Shown piece by piece: positions 25,364-36,752 of a stretch of 64,000 nucleotides of DNA (positions are counted from its first letter, which is position 1; every line of letters starts with the position of its first letter). The notes beneath the pieces are model-generated. The model saw nothing but the letters and a program-made list of their open reading frames with translations, did no database searches and was not told the DNA's origin. This DNA is from Isoetes taiwanensis (Eukaryota; Streptophyta; Lycopodiopsida; Isoetales; Isoetaceae): positions 1 through 64,000 of the forward strand of contig JAJEKV010000554.1 of assembly GCA_021234155.1 (NCBI GenBank), written 5' to 3'. The position numbers were made by a program, and so were the translations under genes.

Positions 25364-26011
25364 TTCTCCCCCCTTAGAAGAATGGTGTTCTCAGCATTGG
25401 GGTTAGGTGGTTAGATGATAACAATAATTAAATTATAAAGGATCTAATATACTTAAGCAGGTAATACAGAAGATACATAAGAAGATCACAGCTGCTCATA
25501 GTGTAGGACTGTAGTCCTTCACACAAGACTTAAAGATAATACATATGCAATTACAACTATGGTCAGTGGATTCAATGTAGTTTACAATGAGATTAAAGAA
25601 TCTTACAGAATTTTACTTATTAATGCTAAGAGCGGACTAGATTTAGTTCTTGAGGAAATACAAATTTATTTATAATCCATTAGGAATAAGTTGAAAAAAG
25701 AAATGCCAAACTCTAAAATTTCAAGTACTTAGAAGTTTAATCATTTGCATCAGGATATTTTTGGGTTGCATGCAACGTTTGAAACGAAAAGATGTAGTAA
25801 TAGTCCTCACGCAATGATATATTAACAAAATTCTATAGAATAAATTTATAAAACATGCCTCAACCTGCACGAACGACGGTTCATGTGCATTAGCAATGAT
25901 GCCTCATGTTCTTGTTTAACATTATCATAATAGGTAGCTTATATGGAGTGAACCGGGAAAATATATGTGTGCAGAGAAATGACTTATCCATAGTACTTGA
26001 TGTTCTTAATG

Positions 26012-26310
26012 TAGGAATGTTGGAGTATGTAATGGACACACATGAAGAATGACTCAGTGAAAGAGTGCCGAAAGCCCATCAATGGGCCGGTAGCTCAATG
26101 GTAGAGTACTTGGCTTGTGGATACGTTAAAGATGTCCCTCGTGGGGACAAGCTCCATTGCTGTGACATTAAGGGGGAATGTTGGAATGTTGGAGTGTAAT
26201 CACACATGAAGAATGACTCAGTGGAAGAGTGCCAAAAGCTCATCAATGGGTTGGTAGCTCAGTGGTAGAGTGCTTGGCTTGCATGCAAGTGGTCCGGGTT
26301 TACTTCTCAT
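26012..26310 (+). repeat. tRNA-derived tandem modules, unit 2
   Basis: Copy of the unit-1 modules. The second module (about 26,248-26,310) keeps the A box GGTAGCTCAGTGGTAGAGTG and has GGTCCGGGTTTACTTC, slightly closer to a B box than unit 1. No folded 3' half of a tRNA is present. The first module's A box (GGTAGCTCAATGGTAGAGTA) starts at 26,089. Confidence 0.6.
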
Positions 26311-27014
26311 CACTTAACACATCAATGTGTCCTTGTGATTTAAGAGCACACCCATGTTATGACAATAAATTCCTCAGTGCCTGTGGAGTGGCCATAGATT
26401 ACACTGATTTCACTATCATAACTCATTGTTGGCCACTCTATGCTATTATTACCATTTCTTAAACCCCTGTTCTTGTAGATTAACCTAATCTAGACATTGC
26501 CTACCATTGGATCTTAAAAGGGTTATATGATATAATCACTAGAATATGTTTTTTTAACGAATATTCCAAGGATTATTGCTGATAATTTTACGAATTATGC
26601 CCTTTTAATGAATATTCCATGGACTATTGCTCTGTTCGTTTCATTCCAGCGGTCTTTGAACAGCTTCATTCCTTCCTTTCTTCCAGCTTAGAATGACTTA
26701 GAACTGTGGCAGAGAGTCTTAACACAGCTTCATGCGAACAAGGCATTTGGCTTCTTTTTTTCCTTTGTGCGGAATGAGTTTTTCAAGATGATCCTGAAAA
26801 GTAAGCATTTGATCCTTCTTTATTTTCTGCAGGATGATCCTTTACATCTGGTACTGATTCTAACCATCAAGACTAGGCTTTTGATCTTGATTGTAGTTGC
26901 ATATCAAAACTTTGAAGATGATCCTCCTTTCTGGCGCCATGTTGTTTGAAGCCATGTTCTTGGTTAATCTGTTGTTCTTGACTAATCTGCCCAGACATGG
27001 GGTTAAGGGAGGCC

Positions 27015-27101
27015 AACCCTATCTCTCGGGGATCATGGCAACTGATCCTCTCGGTCTGCCGGCCTTGAGGATTAGTTGCCATGATCCCCGAGAGAGAGGG
27101 T
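27015..27101. repeat. Long near-perfect inverted repeat, unit 2
   Basis: The left arm runs 27,015-27,050 (AACCCTATCTCTCGGGG... to CTGATCCTC) and the right arm 27,066-27,101 (GAGGATTAGTTGCC... to GAGAGGGTT). The 36-base arms pair with about two mismatches around a 15-base loop. Transcription from either strand would give a strong hairpin. The unit-1 copy is less perfect in its outer arms, and unit 3 lacks the whole segment. Confidence 0.9.
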
Positions 27102-28929
27102 TATCCTCATCAAAACCCGTGAACATCATAGCAAACTTAACATATCATAAGACTCTAACTTCAGAATCTTTCTTATAGTCAACCAACTTATGTTTAGAAG
27201 CAAAAGCCAAGTATAGCAGCTTGTTTAACAACTGCAAAATCATATGTAAACAAAGTGTTGTTGTACGATGGGTTGCCCTCATGACTGGAATTAAGACATT
27301 TGTTGGATTCAACTAAGATGCAAATAATTGTGTTCATTTGCACTCAAAGACATGAGATAGTATTAACGCACTTTGAAGCAAGAAAGTTATAGACTGGAGA
27401 GTATTATTCATGCAAAGAGCAACACTTACTACATATATGAATATGTAGGTTCTAGAGTAATAATTATGTCTTAGCAGTTTAGGCATGAAAAGGTTGTGGT
27501 TGATGAAGTGATAATGTTGCATCCGCACTTAAATCATTATCAAATGTACCTAGTTACACACCATGCAATGCCTAGTTAAACCAATTGCCTAGTGATAAAA
27601 TGCACAAGAATATCTAATGGTTGAAGTGGAAATGGATATATTTATTGTTTTTAAGGATTGGGAATGGGACACTAATGGTTAAATTGGGCTTCAGTTTTGT
27701 AAATGGTTTAATTATCGTTTAACTATGCAATGCATGGTTGTGAGTTAATTTGTGATTTGATTTAGTATAAGTATTAAGGCATAATCCTAAGAATATGCTA
27801 AATCAAGGGCATGGGATTTTACACCTCACACCCCTGTATAGCACAACGCTCCCCATACGCCACATACACGTACAAATGGGAAATACAGTGTCATAAACCA
27901 TTGCCACAGAAGAAATTGTTTTCGCAATCAGACCAGAAGCCGGCACAACCTGTTACAAGCAAATCGAAAGTCCAGTCTAAATCCCAATCCACAGCCGAAG
28001 ATGATGTAAGAGGGCTCTCTGCGTGGTCAGGAAGCCTCTCTGCTTCCTCATTCCCTGCTTCCTAAAACAAAACTCTTCATGGCAAAACCGGCAAGCAATA
28101 GCGGCCTCAGAGCCCTCAAATCAGAAGTTTGAACTCTGTTTTGCTTGATAGTCTCAGAATGGGCCTCTGAATCTCGACAAAGCATAGGTTGCGAAAGCTT
28201 GCTGTAAATCATAAGAAAACAGGGAATTTCTATAGTCTTCTGTAAATCATAAGAAAACAGGGAATTTCTATACCGTGGGCAGAGATTGAAATAATTGGGT
28301 CAATCCGGGAGGGGCACTGGATGAATTGCCTCGTTTTGGATGATGCGAGGATAGAATTTTGCTGCGAGCTTTGAGGGTCGCGAATCGGGGACTTTGCTCT
28401 AAGAGTCAATCAGGGCATCAATGAGGACTTCGTTTTGGGGCCTGATCCATGTGCAATCGAAAAACCAAAGTAGGTGAAGAACCCAAACAGGGAAGAAACC
28501 AGGTGAACAACCGAAATAGGGAAGAACCAAAACAGGTGAAGGTCGAGTTGCCCTCCAAAATCGGAAGCAAGAACAAACAAGAATCCGGCGAAAGCATGCC
28601 ATCACAAAGTCGATTGGGCGTAGGCAAAAGTCGGCGCCTCCATCGGGTTGTTCTTAGCAGCCCTCGTGAAGCCAACACACGCTATACACCTCCTATTTCA
28701 GCCCATGAAGAACAAAAAACAAAAAAGAAGAACACAAAAATTGGAATCCCCTCTTTCCGCCCACCTACGCCCAAATCTTAGGAAAGAGATATTTTGGGGA
28801 CGTTAGTATAAGTAAAACCTATCCATACAAAATCCATGTTCGCTTTGTAGGTCAAGACAAGACAATTACGGTTCCTCTTTGGTCCGAACTAGGAAGCGTA
28901 TATGAATTTCATTATAATTTAAATCGCGA

Positions 28930-30348
28930 TAACTCGATTGCCCATGTCCTAGAGGCTGATATAGATTCCACAATCGGCATTTTTGTAACCTTGTTCATTC
29001 TCGACTCAAATTCTTCCTCGTGAATCGGCTTCTTGCAAATTTAGTAGTTTGTGCCTTCTTGCATCTTGTCTGCCGCAGACTCAACATCTTTATAGGTGAG
29101 AGTATCATGTAGGAAATACCATTAGATGCATTAGAAGTTGCCAAGAGTCCAGAAAGCCCATCCGCCCATATCTGAACATCCACATGCTCATTCTTCATCA
29201 GAGATGGCGACTTGGCGAGATGGATGATTTTCTTTGACATCCCCTTTCGCCACTTCTCCAATAAGCAATTTCAGAACCCGAGAAAAATGGTTCGGTCCAA
29301 ACTCGCATGACAAAATTTGTTTAGTAATGCAAGAATATTCTTTCTTTTATTTATCCTTTTTTTCGTAGATGTCCCCATTTTACAATCATTGCATCAAAAT
29401 TTTTAAATCACCGCCACTATGTAGTGTGATTGGCTCAGATAACCCGGGTCCGATACATCATTTGCTACGGGCTAGTCCGTGAGCGAGCAAAGACTCGACG
29501 GGCCTTTATTTTCATCACGCTTCAATGCATTACACTACAAGCTCTTACATTTAAACAACATTCATTTCCATTAAATAAAACTAGACATGTTCAACCTTCT
29601 AATGTGACAATTGCATAACTTGTCCAATATATTTTAAAAATCTGTTAAGATTGTTGTGGCAAATACAACAAAGTACTTGCAAATTTGAAGTTATGTATGT
29701 TTTAACCATCCTATAGTTTAGGATCTAGGAACCCCATTAATGTATCTAGGGCATGAGTAACATGCCACACGCTACATTATGGACCAATTGAAACAAACTC
29801 TAATGTTGTATTTGTGTTTACTTACAATCAAGATGAGCAAATTAAGTGATACTAACTAGTGTTTACATAGAGCTCAATTAGATAATTCCATCTAGTTGTT
29901 TGAAGCTTACAAGTAGATCCTCAGGTTGTTTAAGAAGTTCTGCTTCCGAATCTGCATGGTCTAAATTCAAGTTAAATTCAGCAGCTATTTGTATTAGAAC
30001 TTCCAATTTTCCTCGCCACTTTGTGGTCTTACCGACAGTTTTTCAATAATCTGTATTTCAAGATTACATGAAAACATCTCAAAGATTGGGAAGGTACGAA
30101 TGAGCTTAACTGCTTTCAAACTAACCCAGTAAAAACTATCCAGTCTAAATTTGCCATTCTTTAGCATATGCAGCTATAGAGTCCACAAAAGAGAATATCC
30201 ATCTGTTGACGCCTGCAGCAGCCGCAGCAAATTCTTTTCCATATTTCAACTGATCAAGAATGTCGAAGAGCTCAGGAAGATCAGCTCACATCTAAGTGCC
30301 ACAAAAATCAAGCTTGATATGGCTTCTTTTAGATTGTTGGGGCATTGT
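28930..30348 (-). pseudogene. IST1-like 3' exons, unit 2 (best preserved copy)
   Basis: The exon with high end 30,348 starts CPNNLKEAISSLIFVALRCE. After a two-base shift it continues DLPELFDILDQLKYGKEFAA, the classic IST1 stretch (ADLPEL...KYGKEFAAAA). The exon at 29,911-30,050 reads IIEKLSV early and ends HADSEAELLKQPEDLL directly before GTAAGC; plant IST1 proteins have 'E.EL.K.PEDLL' here. The C-terminal exon at about 28,930-29,280 includes KSPSLMKNEHVDVQIW and pieces like TYKDVESAA. The N-terminal exons are absent because the LTR of unit 3 follows. The exon order and splice sites fit a once-normal gene rather than a retrocopy. Confidence 0.7.
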
Positions 30349-30355
30349 CTAGACA

Positions 30356-31609
30356 GTTAGCACCTAGCACAACATACATAATAATATGCCACCCCCAAGG
30401 ATGGCCTATCCATCATCAAAGGCAACATCAACATAATGCCAGTATAATATAGGAAATGCACCATAAATGAAAGTTCTACCCTAGGTTCAGATCCAAGGGG
30501 ATCAATGGACGGTCAGGGCCTCCGGATAACAACAGACGGAATCATGACAATGGCGTTGGCTGGTATAGAACAATGTCTAGGGTAGTCCACTCCATCCGCC
30601 CCTCCTGTGCACACTTTGTACATAGGCTGGAACATGCTATGGCGTGGTTGTAGCCTTCCAGAGACGTAATCTCATGGAATCACCCTATGAGACTACTTCA
30701 GGGTCCCGGTCCAATGAGGCAGGAAAGAGGTGAATCCACTCCCGGGCACGATGGTCCCATAGGTGGCTAGGGGATCGTGGTACCACTGGCGCCCCCGCAT
30801 CCGTACATGACTTAACAGCCCCAAAATCCACAAGCCGGCCCCAGCCGCGCTCATCGAGTCCAGGACGTCCCTATAGGCACGTATCGACTGTAAGCCTAGC
30901 ACACTAAATTAATCCTTGTAGCCATGCTAGACAAGGTTCCACCTCTACTTCACCACCGTGTCTGTTGTAGAGTGCTGAACCACAACATAACATCCCCAGC
31001 CAGGCGGGCTCTTGTGCACAGGCCACATTTAACGGGAATTAAGGGATTCTATCTAGGAGCATCTCTACTACTAGATGGTCTTTTGATCTCTATCCCCCCA
31101 ATTCCCACAACACAGGAGGAACAGAAAAAGAATAATCACTATACATACATCGATTCATCCATAACCTTAATCAAAGTACGAAATAGAGACTAATCATAGA
31201 ATTACACATACAAGTGTTAGCTAGAAGCTCAAGCTATCTAAATACTGATCGGTGTCCTGGCTTGATCCGTTATCTCTGATAGTTTCTATGGTTGTTGACT
31301 GGTTGGACAGGTATGAACAAGCAGCTGCTCCTTGTCCAATTCTTCCAAATCAATTTGGGGCAGAATTGGGGTTGGAATCCCACTTGATTACCTCCAATCA
31401 AATTGGTCCAAGTGGCTTCATCTCACTTGTCAAATTATACTAGTTAATAATAAATAGCTGGGCATTTAGTTATTAATTAGCTTAATTAACTGGTATTTTA
31501 GCATAGCTAACTTAAACCCTTTTAGTTTGATCCATAATGGTCCCAAAATACCCATAGTGACATGTCATGGTATTTATACGTGTACCATATAAATACGTGG
31601 AATGTCACA
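30356..31609 (-). mobile_element. LTR copy 3 (minus orientation)
   Basis: Third copy of the LTR, with the same end sequences as copy 2. The polypurine tract that follows (31,610-31,620, now a run of nine Cs on the plus strand) is joined straight to CGATGGTTTAATTATG, which in units 1 and 2 lies 2.3 kb further on. The deletion breakpoint therefore sits inside or at the polypurine tract. Confidence 0.75.
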
Positions 31610-32829
31610 TTCTCCCCCCCCGATGGTTTAATTATGTTTTTAACTATGCAATGCATGGTTGTGATTTAGTTTGTGATTTTATAATCCTAAGAATATGCTA
31701 AATCAAGGGCATGGGATTTTACACCTCACACCCCTGTATAGCACAACGCTCCCCATACGCCACATACAAGTACAAATGGGAAATACAGTGTCATAAACCA
31801 TTGCCACTTTAAGAAATTGTTTTGTTAATCCCGGATTTAAACCCAAGACAACCTATTTACAAGCAAATCGAAAGTCCAAATCTAAATCTCAATCCACAAA
31901 TCGAAGATGATGTAAGAGGGTCTCACGTGGTCGGTGAAGCCTCTCGCTTCCTCATTCCCTCGCCTCCTAAAACAAAACTCTTCATGGCAAAACCGGAAGT
32001 TTATAGCGCCTCGTGAGCCCTCAAATCAGAAGTTTGAACTCGCTTTGCTTGATAGTCTCGAATGGGCCTCTCAATCTCGACAAAGCATAGATTGCTAAAG
32101 CTTGTCAGAAATCATAAGAAAAAGTGGAATTTCTATAGTCTTCTCAGAAATCATAAGAAAAACAGGAATTTCTATACCGTGGCGAGAGATTGAAATAATT
32201 GGGTCAATCCGTGGGGGGGCACGGATGAATTGCTCTGTTTGACAGATGCGACGGATAGAATTTTGCAGAGCTTTGAGGGCTGCGAATCAGGACTTTGCTC
32301 TAAGAGTCAATCAGGGCATCAATGAGGACTTCGTTTTGGGGCCTGATCCATGTGCAATCGAAAAACCAAAGTAGGTGAAGAACCCAAACAGGGAAGAAAC
32401 CAGGTGAACAACCGAAATAGGGAAGAACCAAAACAGGTGAAGGTCGAGTTGCCCTCCAAAATCAGAAGCAAGAACAAACAAGAATCCACCGAGCATGCCA
32501 TCACAGGCCGATTTGGGCAGAGGCAGGCCGTCCGAGCGCCTCCATCGGGCTGTTCTTAGCAGCCCCCGTGAAGCCAACACCTGCTATACACCTGCTATTT
32601 CCGCCCATAAAGAACAAAAACAAAAAAGAAGAACACAAAAAATTGGAATCCCCCTCTTTCCGGCCCACCTACGCCCAAATCTTAGGAAAGAGATATTTTG
32701 GGGACGTTAGTATAAGTAAAACCTATCCATACAAAATCCATGTTCGTTTGTAGGTCAAGACAAGACAATTGCGGTTCCTCTTTGGTCTGAACTAGGAAGC
32801 CGTATATGAATTTCATTATAATTTAAATC

Positions 32830-34144
32830 GCATAACTTCGATTGCCCATGTCCTAGAGGCTGATATAGATTCCACAATCGGCATTTTTGTAACCTTGTTC
32901 ATTCTCTGACTCAAATTCTTCCTCAGAACTGGCTTCTTGCAAATTTAGTAGTTTGTGCCTTCTTGCATCTTGTGCTGCAGACTCAACATCTTTATAGGTG
33001 AGAGTATCATGTCGGGAAATACCATTAGATGCATTAGAAGTTGCCAAGAGTCCGAAAGCCCATCTGGAACATCCACATGCTCATTCTTCACTGAGATGGC
33101 AGACTTGGCGAGATGGATGATTTTCTTTTGACATCCTGCTCGTCACTTCTCCAATAAGCAATTTCAGAACCCCTGAGAAAAATGGCCTGGTCCAGCCTGC
33201 ATGACAAAATTTGGTTAGTAATGCAAGAATATCCTTTCTTTATTTATCCTTTTTTTCTGGTAGATGTCCCCATTTTACAAAGTTCATTGCATCAAAATTT
33301 TTAAATCAGCTGCCACTATGTAGTGTGATTGGCTCAGATAACCTTCAGTCAGATACATCATTTGCTACCTGCTGGCTAGTCCAGAGCCAGGGCAGCACTC
33401 AGACCGGCCTTTATTTTCATCACAGCCCAATGCATTACACTACAAGCTCTTACGTTTAAACAATTTCCATTAAATAAAACTAGACATGTTCAACCTTCTA
33501 ATGTGACAATAGCGTAACTTGTCCAATATATTTTAAAATCCCGTTAAGATTGTTGTGGCAACGTCAACAAAGTACTTGCCAACTTGAAGTTATGTATGTT
33601 TTAACCATCCTATAGTTTAGGACGAGGAACCCCATTAATGTATCTAGGGCATGAGTAACATGCCACACGCTCACATTATGGACCAATTGAAACAAACTCA
33701 CTGAATATTACTGTTGCATTTACTTACCTGAAGATGAGCAAATTAAGTGATACTAACTAGTGTTTACATAGAGCTCAATTAGATAATTCCATCTAGTTGT
33801 TTGAAGCTTATAAGTAGATCCTCAGGCTGTTTAAGAAGTTCTGCTTCCGAATCTGCATGGTCTAAATTCAAGTTAAATTCAGCACCTATTTGTATTAGAA
33901 CTTCCAATTTTCCTCGCCACTTTGTGGTCTTACCGACAGTTTTTCAATAATCTGTATTTCAGGATTACATGAAAACATCTCAAAGATTGGGAAGATACGA
34001 ATGAGCCTAACTGCTTTCAAACTAACCCAGTAAAAACTATCCAGTCTAAGTTTGCCATTCTTTAGCATATGCAGCTATAGAGTCCACAAAAGAGAATATC
34101 CATCTGTTGATGCCTGCAGCAGCAGCCAGCAAATTCTTTTCCAT
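32830..34144 (-). pseudogene. IST1-like 3' exons, unit 3 (truncated)
   Basis: Carries the exon at 33,812-33,951 (IIEKLSV ... LLKQPEDLL) and the C-terminal exon at about 32,830-33,170 (TYKDVESAAQDARRHK, EEEFESENEQGYK). Its donor after PEDLL reads ATAAGC instead of GTAAGC. The upstream exon is cut at 34,144, where the unit joins unrelated DNA (TTAGCCAATGAG). The 5' exons of the gene follow at 34,285-34,655, so this copy is the one still next to the original 5' half. It nevertheless lacks the LKEAISSLIF part of its middle exon. Confidence 0.65.
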
Positions 34145-34284
34145 TAGCCAATGAGTTATAATCTCATTAGCCAACAAACAAGCTTAAATATTTTAATGTG
34201 AGCCAAAAGAAGCCACTTTTCTAGCTGATGCTTAGCCCATTTGCTTCTTTGCATAAAAAAGAAATGACAACAAGAGAAGTTTGA

Positions 34285-34655
34285 TTTTCTTACTTCGTTG
34301 CTTCAATATTTGGCAGCCTAACTAAAACAAGCTAGCAAATATCTCGATCATATCATATGCATCGAGGATATTTTGTTCCATTTATTACGTGTTCCACCTA
34401 ATCAAACAAATCTTGTCTCAGAGTCGAAGATACATAAAAGAATGATCACAACATTTTCTAGCTAAGATGCAGCGGTTGGGGCTTCAAATAACGATAAGGG
34501 CTAACATACCAAATATCCTTACACGGATTCTAGCACTGCTTTCATGGCCCGTCCGAAGAAGCTCTGATATATCCCCGTGGAGCTGCTGAACTTGAATGCT
34601 TCTTTTATTTCTAAGAAGGTTGCTCCGAGACATTGCCAGCTTCACCAGAGTCTTG
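34285..34655 (-). pseudogene. IST1-like 5' exons (N-terminal IST1 domain)
   Basis: The exon at 34,523-34,655 begins after a TTCAG acceptor and reads KTLVKLAMSRSNLLRNKR, then IQVQQLHGDISELLRTGHE and SSARIR before a GTGTAAGG donor. This is the hallmark first helix pair of IST1 domains (KTxLKLAxxRIKLLRNKR...ARIRVEH). The next exon, about 34,285-34,375, reads DAYDMIEIFASLF, a TAG stop, then GCQILKQR, matching 'AAYEILELFCEL...IIEAQ'. IST1 binds ESCRT-III and Vps4 in endosomal sorting. No start-codon exon is evident upstream (to the right). With exons 1-2 here and the last exons repeated three times to the left, the gene is split by the array. Confidence 0.75.
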
Positions 34656-34888
34656 CTGAACATGACCCAGAAAAGGGTGAGGAAAGAAAAAGGGAAAATA
34701 CAAAACATCAGAACCACATTTATGAAAGATATACTGTCGCTCTAAATTTCAAAGTCAAGAGGACTCCGAGTTCTGCATTTACGAGAACGCAACTCTTACT
34801 CAGGTGTCAGTGTCACTTCAAACTGTCACTGCAAGAATTTAATCTAATCTGTCTGAGCCCTCAAATCATGACTCTCCCGATATCTGGA

Positions 34889-35026
34889 CTTTGAACTGGA
34901 ATACGAGGGGCATATCCCACAGCCACACCCATAATCCCTAGGGTTTGGACCTTTGAACTAGAATACGAGGGGCATATCCCACACATCCACACCGCCTATC
35001 CTTAGGGTTTGCCCCTCGGGCAACCC
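34889..35026. repeat. 62-base tandem pair ending in a GGGTTTGCCC palindrome
   Basis: CTTTGAACT.GAATACGAGGGG begins copies at 34,889 and 34,951. Just after the second copy lies GGGTTTGCCCCTCGGGCAACCC (35,005-35,026 on the plus strand), an inverted repeat. Similar inverted repeats lie at 46,997-47,020 and 60,489-60,513. The intervening region up to 35,750 holds no recognised gene. Confidence 0.8.
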
Positions 35027-35751
35027 AAAAATATGTCTACTACCATACTCAAGTAGAGAAGTTAAAGGAAAATCCGGATTGACCTGTTGTCTGCCTTAGT
35101 AAGCATCCCATAAAGATTTCAAATTAGCATAGCAAATTTGTTCCTCGATATGGATATAGTTGTTCCATCCATTGGAAGAAGAGGTAATCCTAGACTTTTG
35201 GGACACTGGTTGAGGCCTAGAGCCAAAACAAATGCTACAAGAGGAAAAATCATGCATTACAAAAATAACATACCTTAACAAGTAATCTCTCCTCAAACAA
35301 CATTCCTTCATGCAAGTGACAGTTCAAGATAGTCACTATAGCATAAGACAGTTAACTGACTTCATCAATGAACGCAACATGATAATCATGGACTAGAAAT
35401 TGGTGCAAGAAGAGCTTAACAGATTGACAAAGGGCAGTCAATGAACCATAACATGGATTTTTTGAAGTTAATAATTTCTGTCAATAAAGGAGCAGAATGG
35501 TGTAAGGATTTTGCCCCATACAAAGTGACTTGAGGGTTGATATAGCTTGAACGCAAATCTAACTTCTCATGCTCGTTGTCCCGTGCTCTTCTTGAAGGAT
35601 AGACAACAAAAGCAAAGAAGTATTTTTTCTCTATATTTATTAGACAACCATCCATTTAGAAAACAAGCTTTACAAAAATCAACTTATTGGATTAAATATT
35701 AGAGCTTTTGATGATGTGCAATGCTGGTTTATATTTTGGTGCTTCACATGA

Positions 35752-36752
35752 TCCCATCGATCCGAGACATCGGATCGCCATTCTAGAATGGGACGAGCAT
35801 GCATGTTTTGCATGCATGCGGGCGGCGCATGCCCATTCTGGTTGGGAGTTCGCTATTTTAGGCGCGTTTACGCCTTCGACTTCTCATCGGCTTCCTCTTC
35901 TCTCTCTCGCCAGCACCTTATTCACTTTGAATTGTTTCAAGGCAGGGGAGGGGCTTCTTCCGCTGGTTTGGCCAATTGGCGTTTCTTTCCTCGGCCGTCC
36001 TTTTCAGCCTTTAGCCTTCATCCCGTGACCTTCGCCCTCGATCCTAGTTTGTTAAGGAAGTCCTTTGGTATTCGGGCGGTTTGTTGGTTTCATACGCGAG
36101 TCCCATTCTAGAATCCCATCGATCCGGAGACATCGGATCGCCATTCTAGAATGGGACGAGCATGCATGTTTTGCATGCATGGTGGCGCGATGCCCATTCC
36201 GTTGGGAGTTCGCTATTTTAGCGTTTTAAGCCGACTTCTCATCGGCTTCCTCTTCTCTCGGCCAGCACCTTATTCACTTTGAACCCACCCTCCCCCTTCT
36301 TTGTTATTGTATTTTTATCGCGTGGCACGCAGAATCGACCCTCCACACGGGAGGTTTGTTTTGTCTTGTTGTTTTGTTGGTGATGTGCGTGTACGGGTTA
36401 GCGGCGGCATCTGTTTCGACTTTTTCCATTCGTGGGTTTTGGGAGTGATTTTTATGCCTTCCGCTTGTCCAAGCCCCTTGTCAAGGCTTATCACTAGGTT
36501 TTTCCTCGAAAACCGAAAAAGGGCTGGTTTTTAATCCCGGTGATAAGCTTTTACAGTACACTAGCCCAGATCTCTATTAGCATTGTATTTTGTTGGGGTC
36601 CAAATGATATAATTGGATTTTCCCTTTATTTTTATGGGTAGTTCGCATGTGTGCGGCTACCCACTATCCACCATTGTAGAAAATCTGCTGAGATGAATGA
36701 GAAGCAAGTCTAAGTCCCGGTTTGTTGGTTTCATGCGAGTCCCATTCTAGAA
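35752..36752. repeat. Two-unit direct repeat with shared ends and different middles
   Basis: Unit A is 35,752-36,113 and unit B 36,114-36,752. Both start TCCCATCGATCCG.AGACATCGG, share about 185 bases up to CAGCACCTTATTCACTTTGAA, and end with GTTTGTTGGTTTCAT followed by GAGTCCCATTCTAGAAT. Between these shared ends A has about 145 bases and B about 430 unrelated bases. B's middle includes GGTTTTTAATCCCGG at about 36,524-36,540, like the tail of the LINE at 46.5 kb. It could be a doubled SINE- or LINE-derived monomer, or a small element with an insertion in one copy. The overlapping 100-codon frames are not conserved between units and are probably not genes. Confidence 0.8.

Larger units (their letters stand above)
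17951..34144. repeat. Array of three large direct repeats (LTR + spacer + IST1-like 3' exons)
   Basis: Unit 1 is 17,951-24,110, unit 2 is 24,111-30,355 and unit 3 is 30,356-34,144. Each opens with GTTAGCACCTAGCACAACAT and is colinear with the others through most of its length. Unit 3 lacks about 2.3 kb present in the other two (junction at 31,620/31,621, right after the polypurine tract) and a further 20 bases near 31,680. It also stops at TTCTTTTCCAT, before the last 200 or so bases of the unit. Units 1 and 2 end in GTCTAGACA joined to the next LTR. The repeat covers the 3' half of a minus-strand IST1-like gene plus its downstream DNA. The unit boundary coincides with the outer end of an LTR, which suggests recombination between LTR copies. 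Confidence 0.9.

Noticed and set aside
35708-36111. Overlapping frames of 106-107 codons as a gene
   Set aside because: The frames are not conserved in the second repeat unit and have no recognisable domain.
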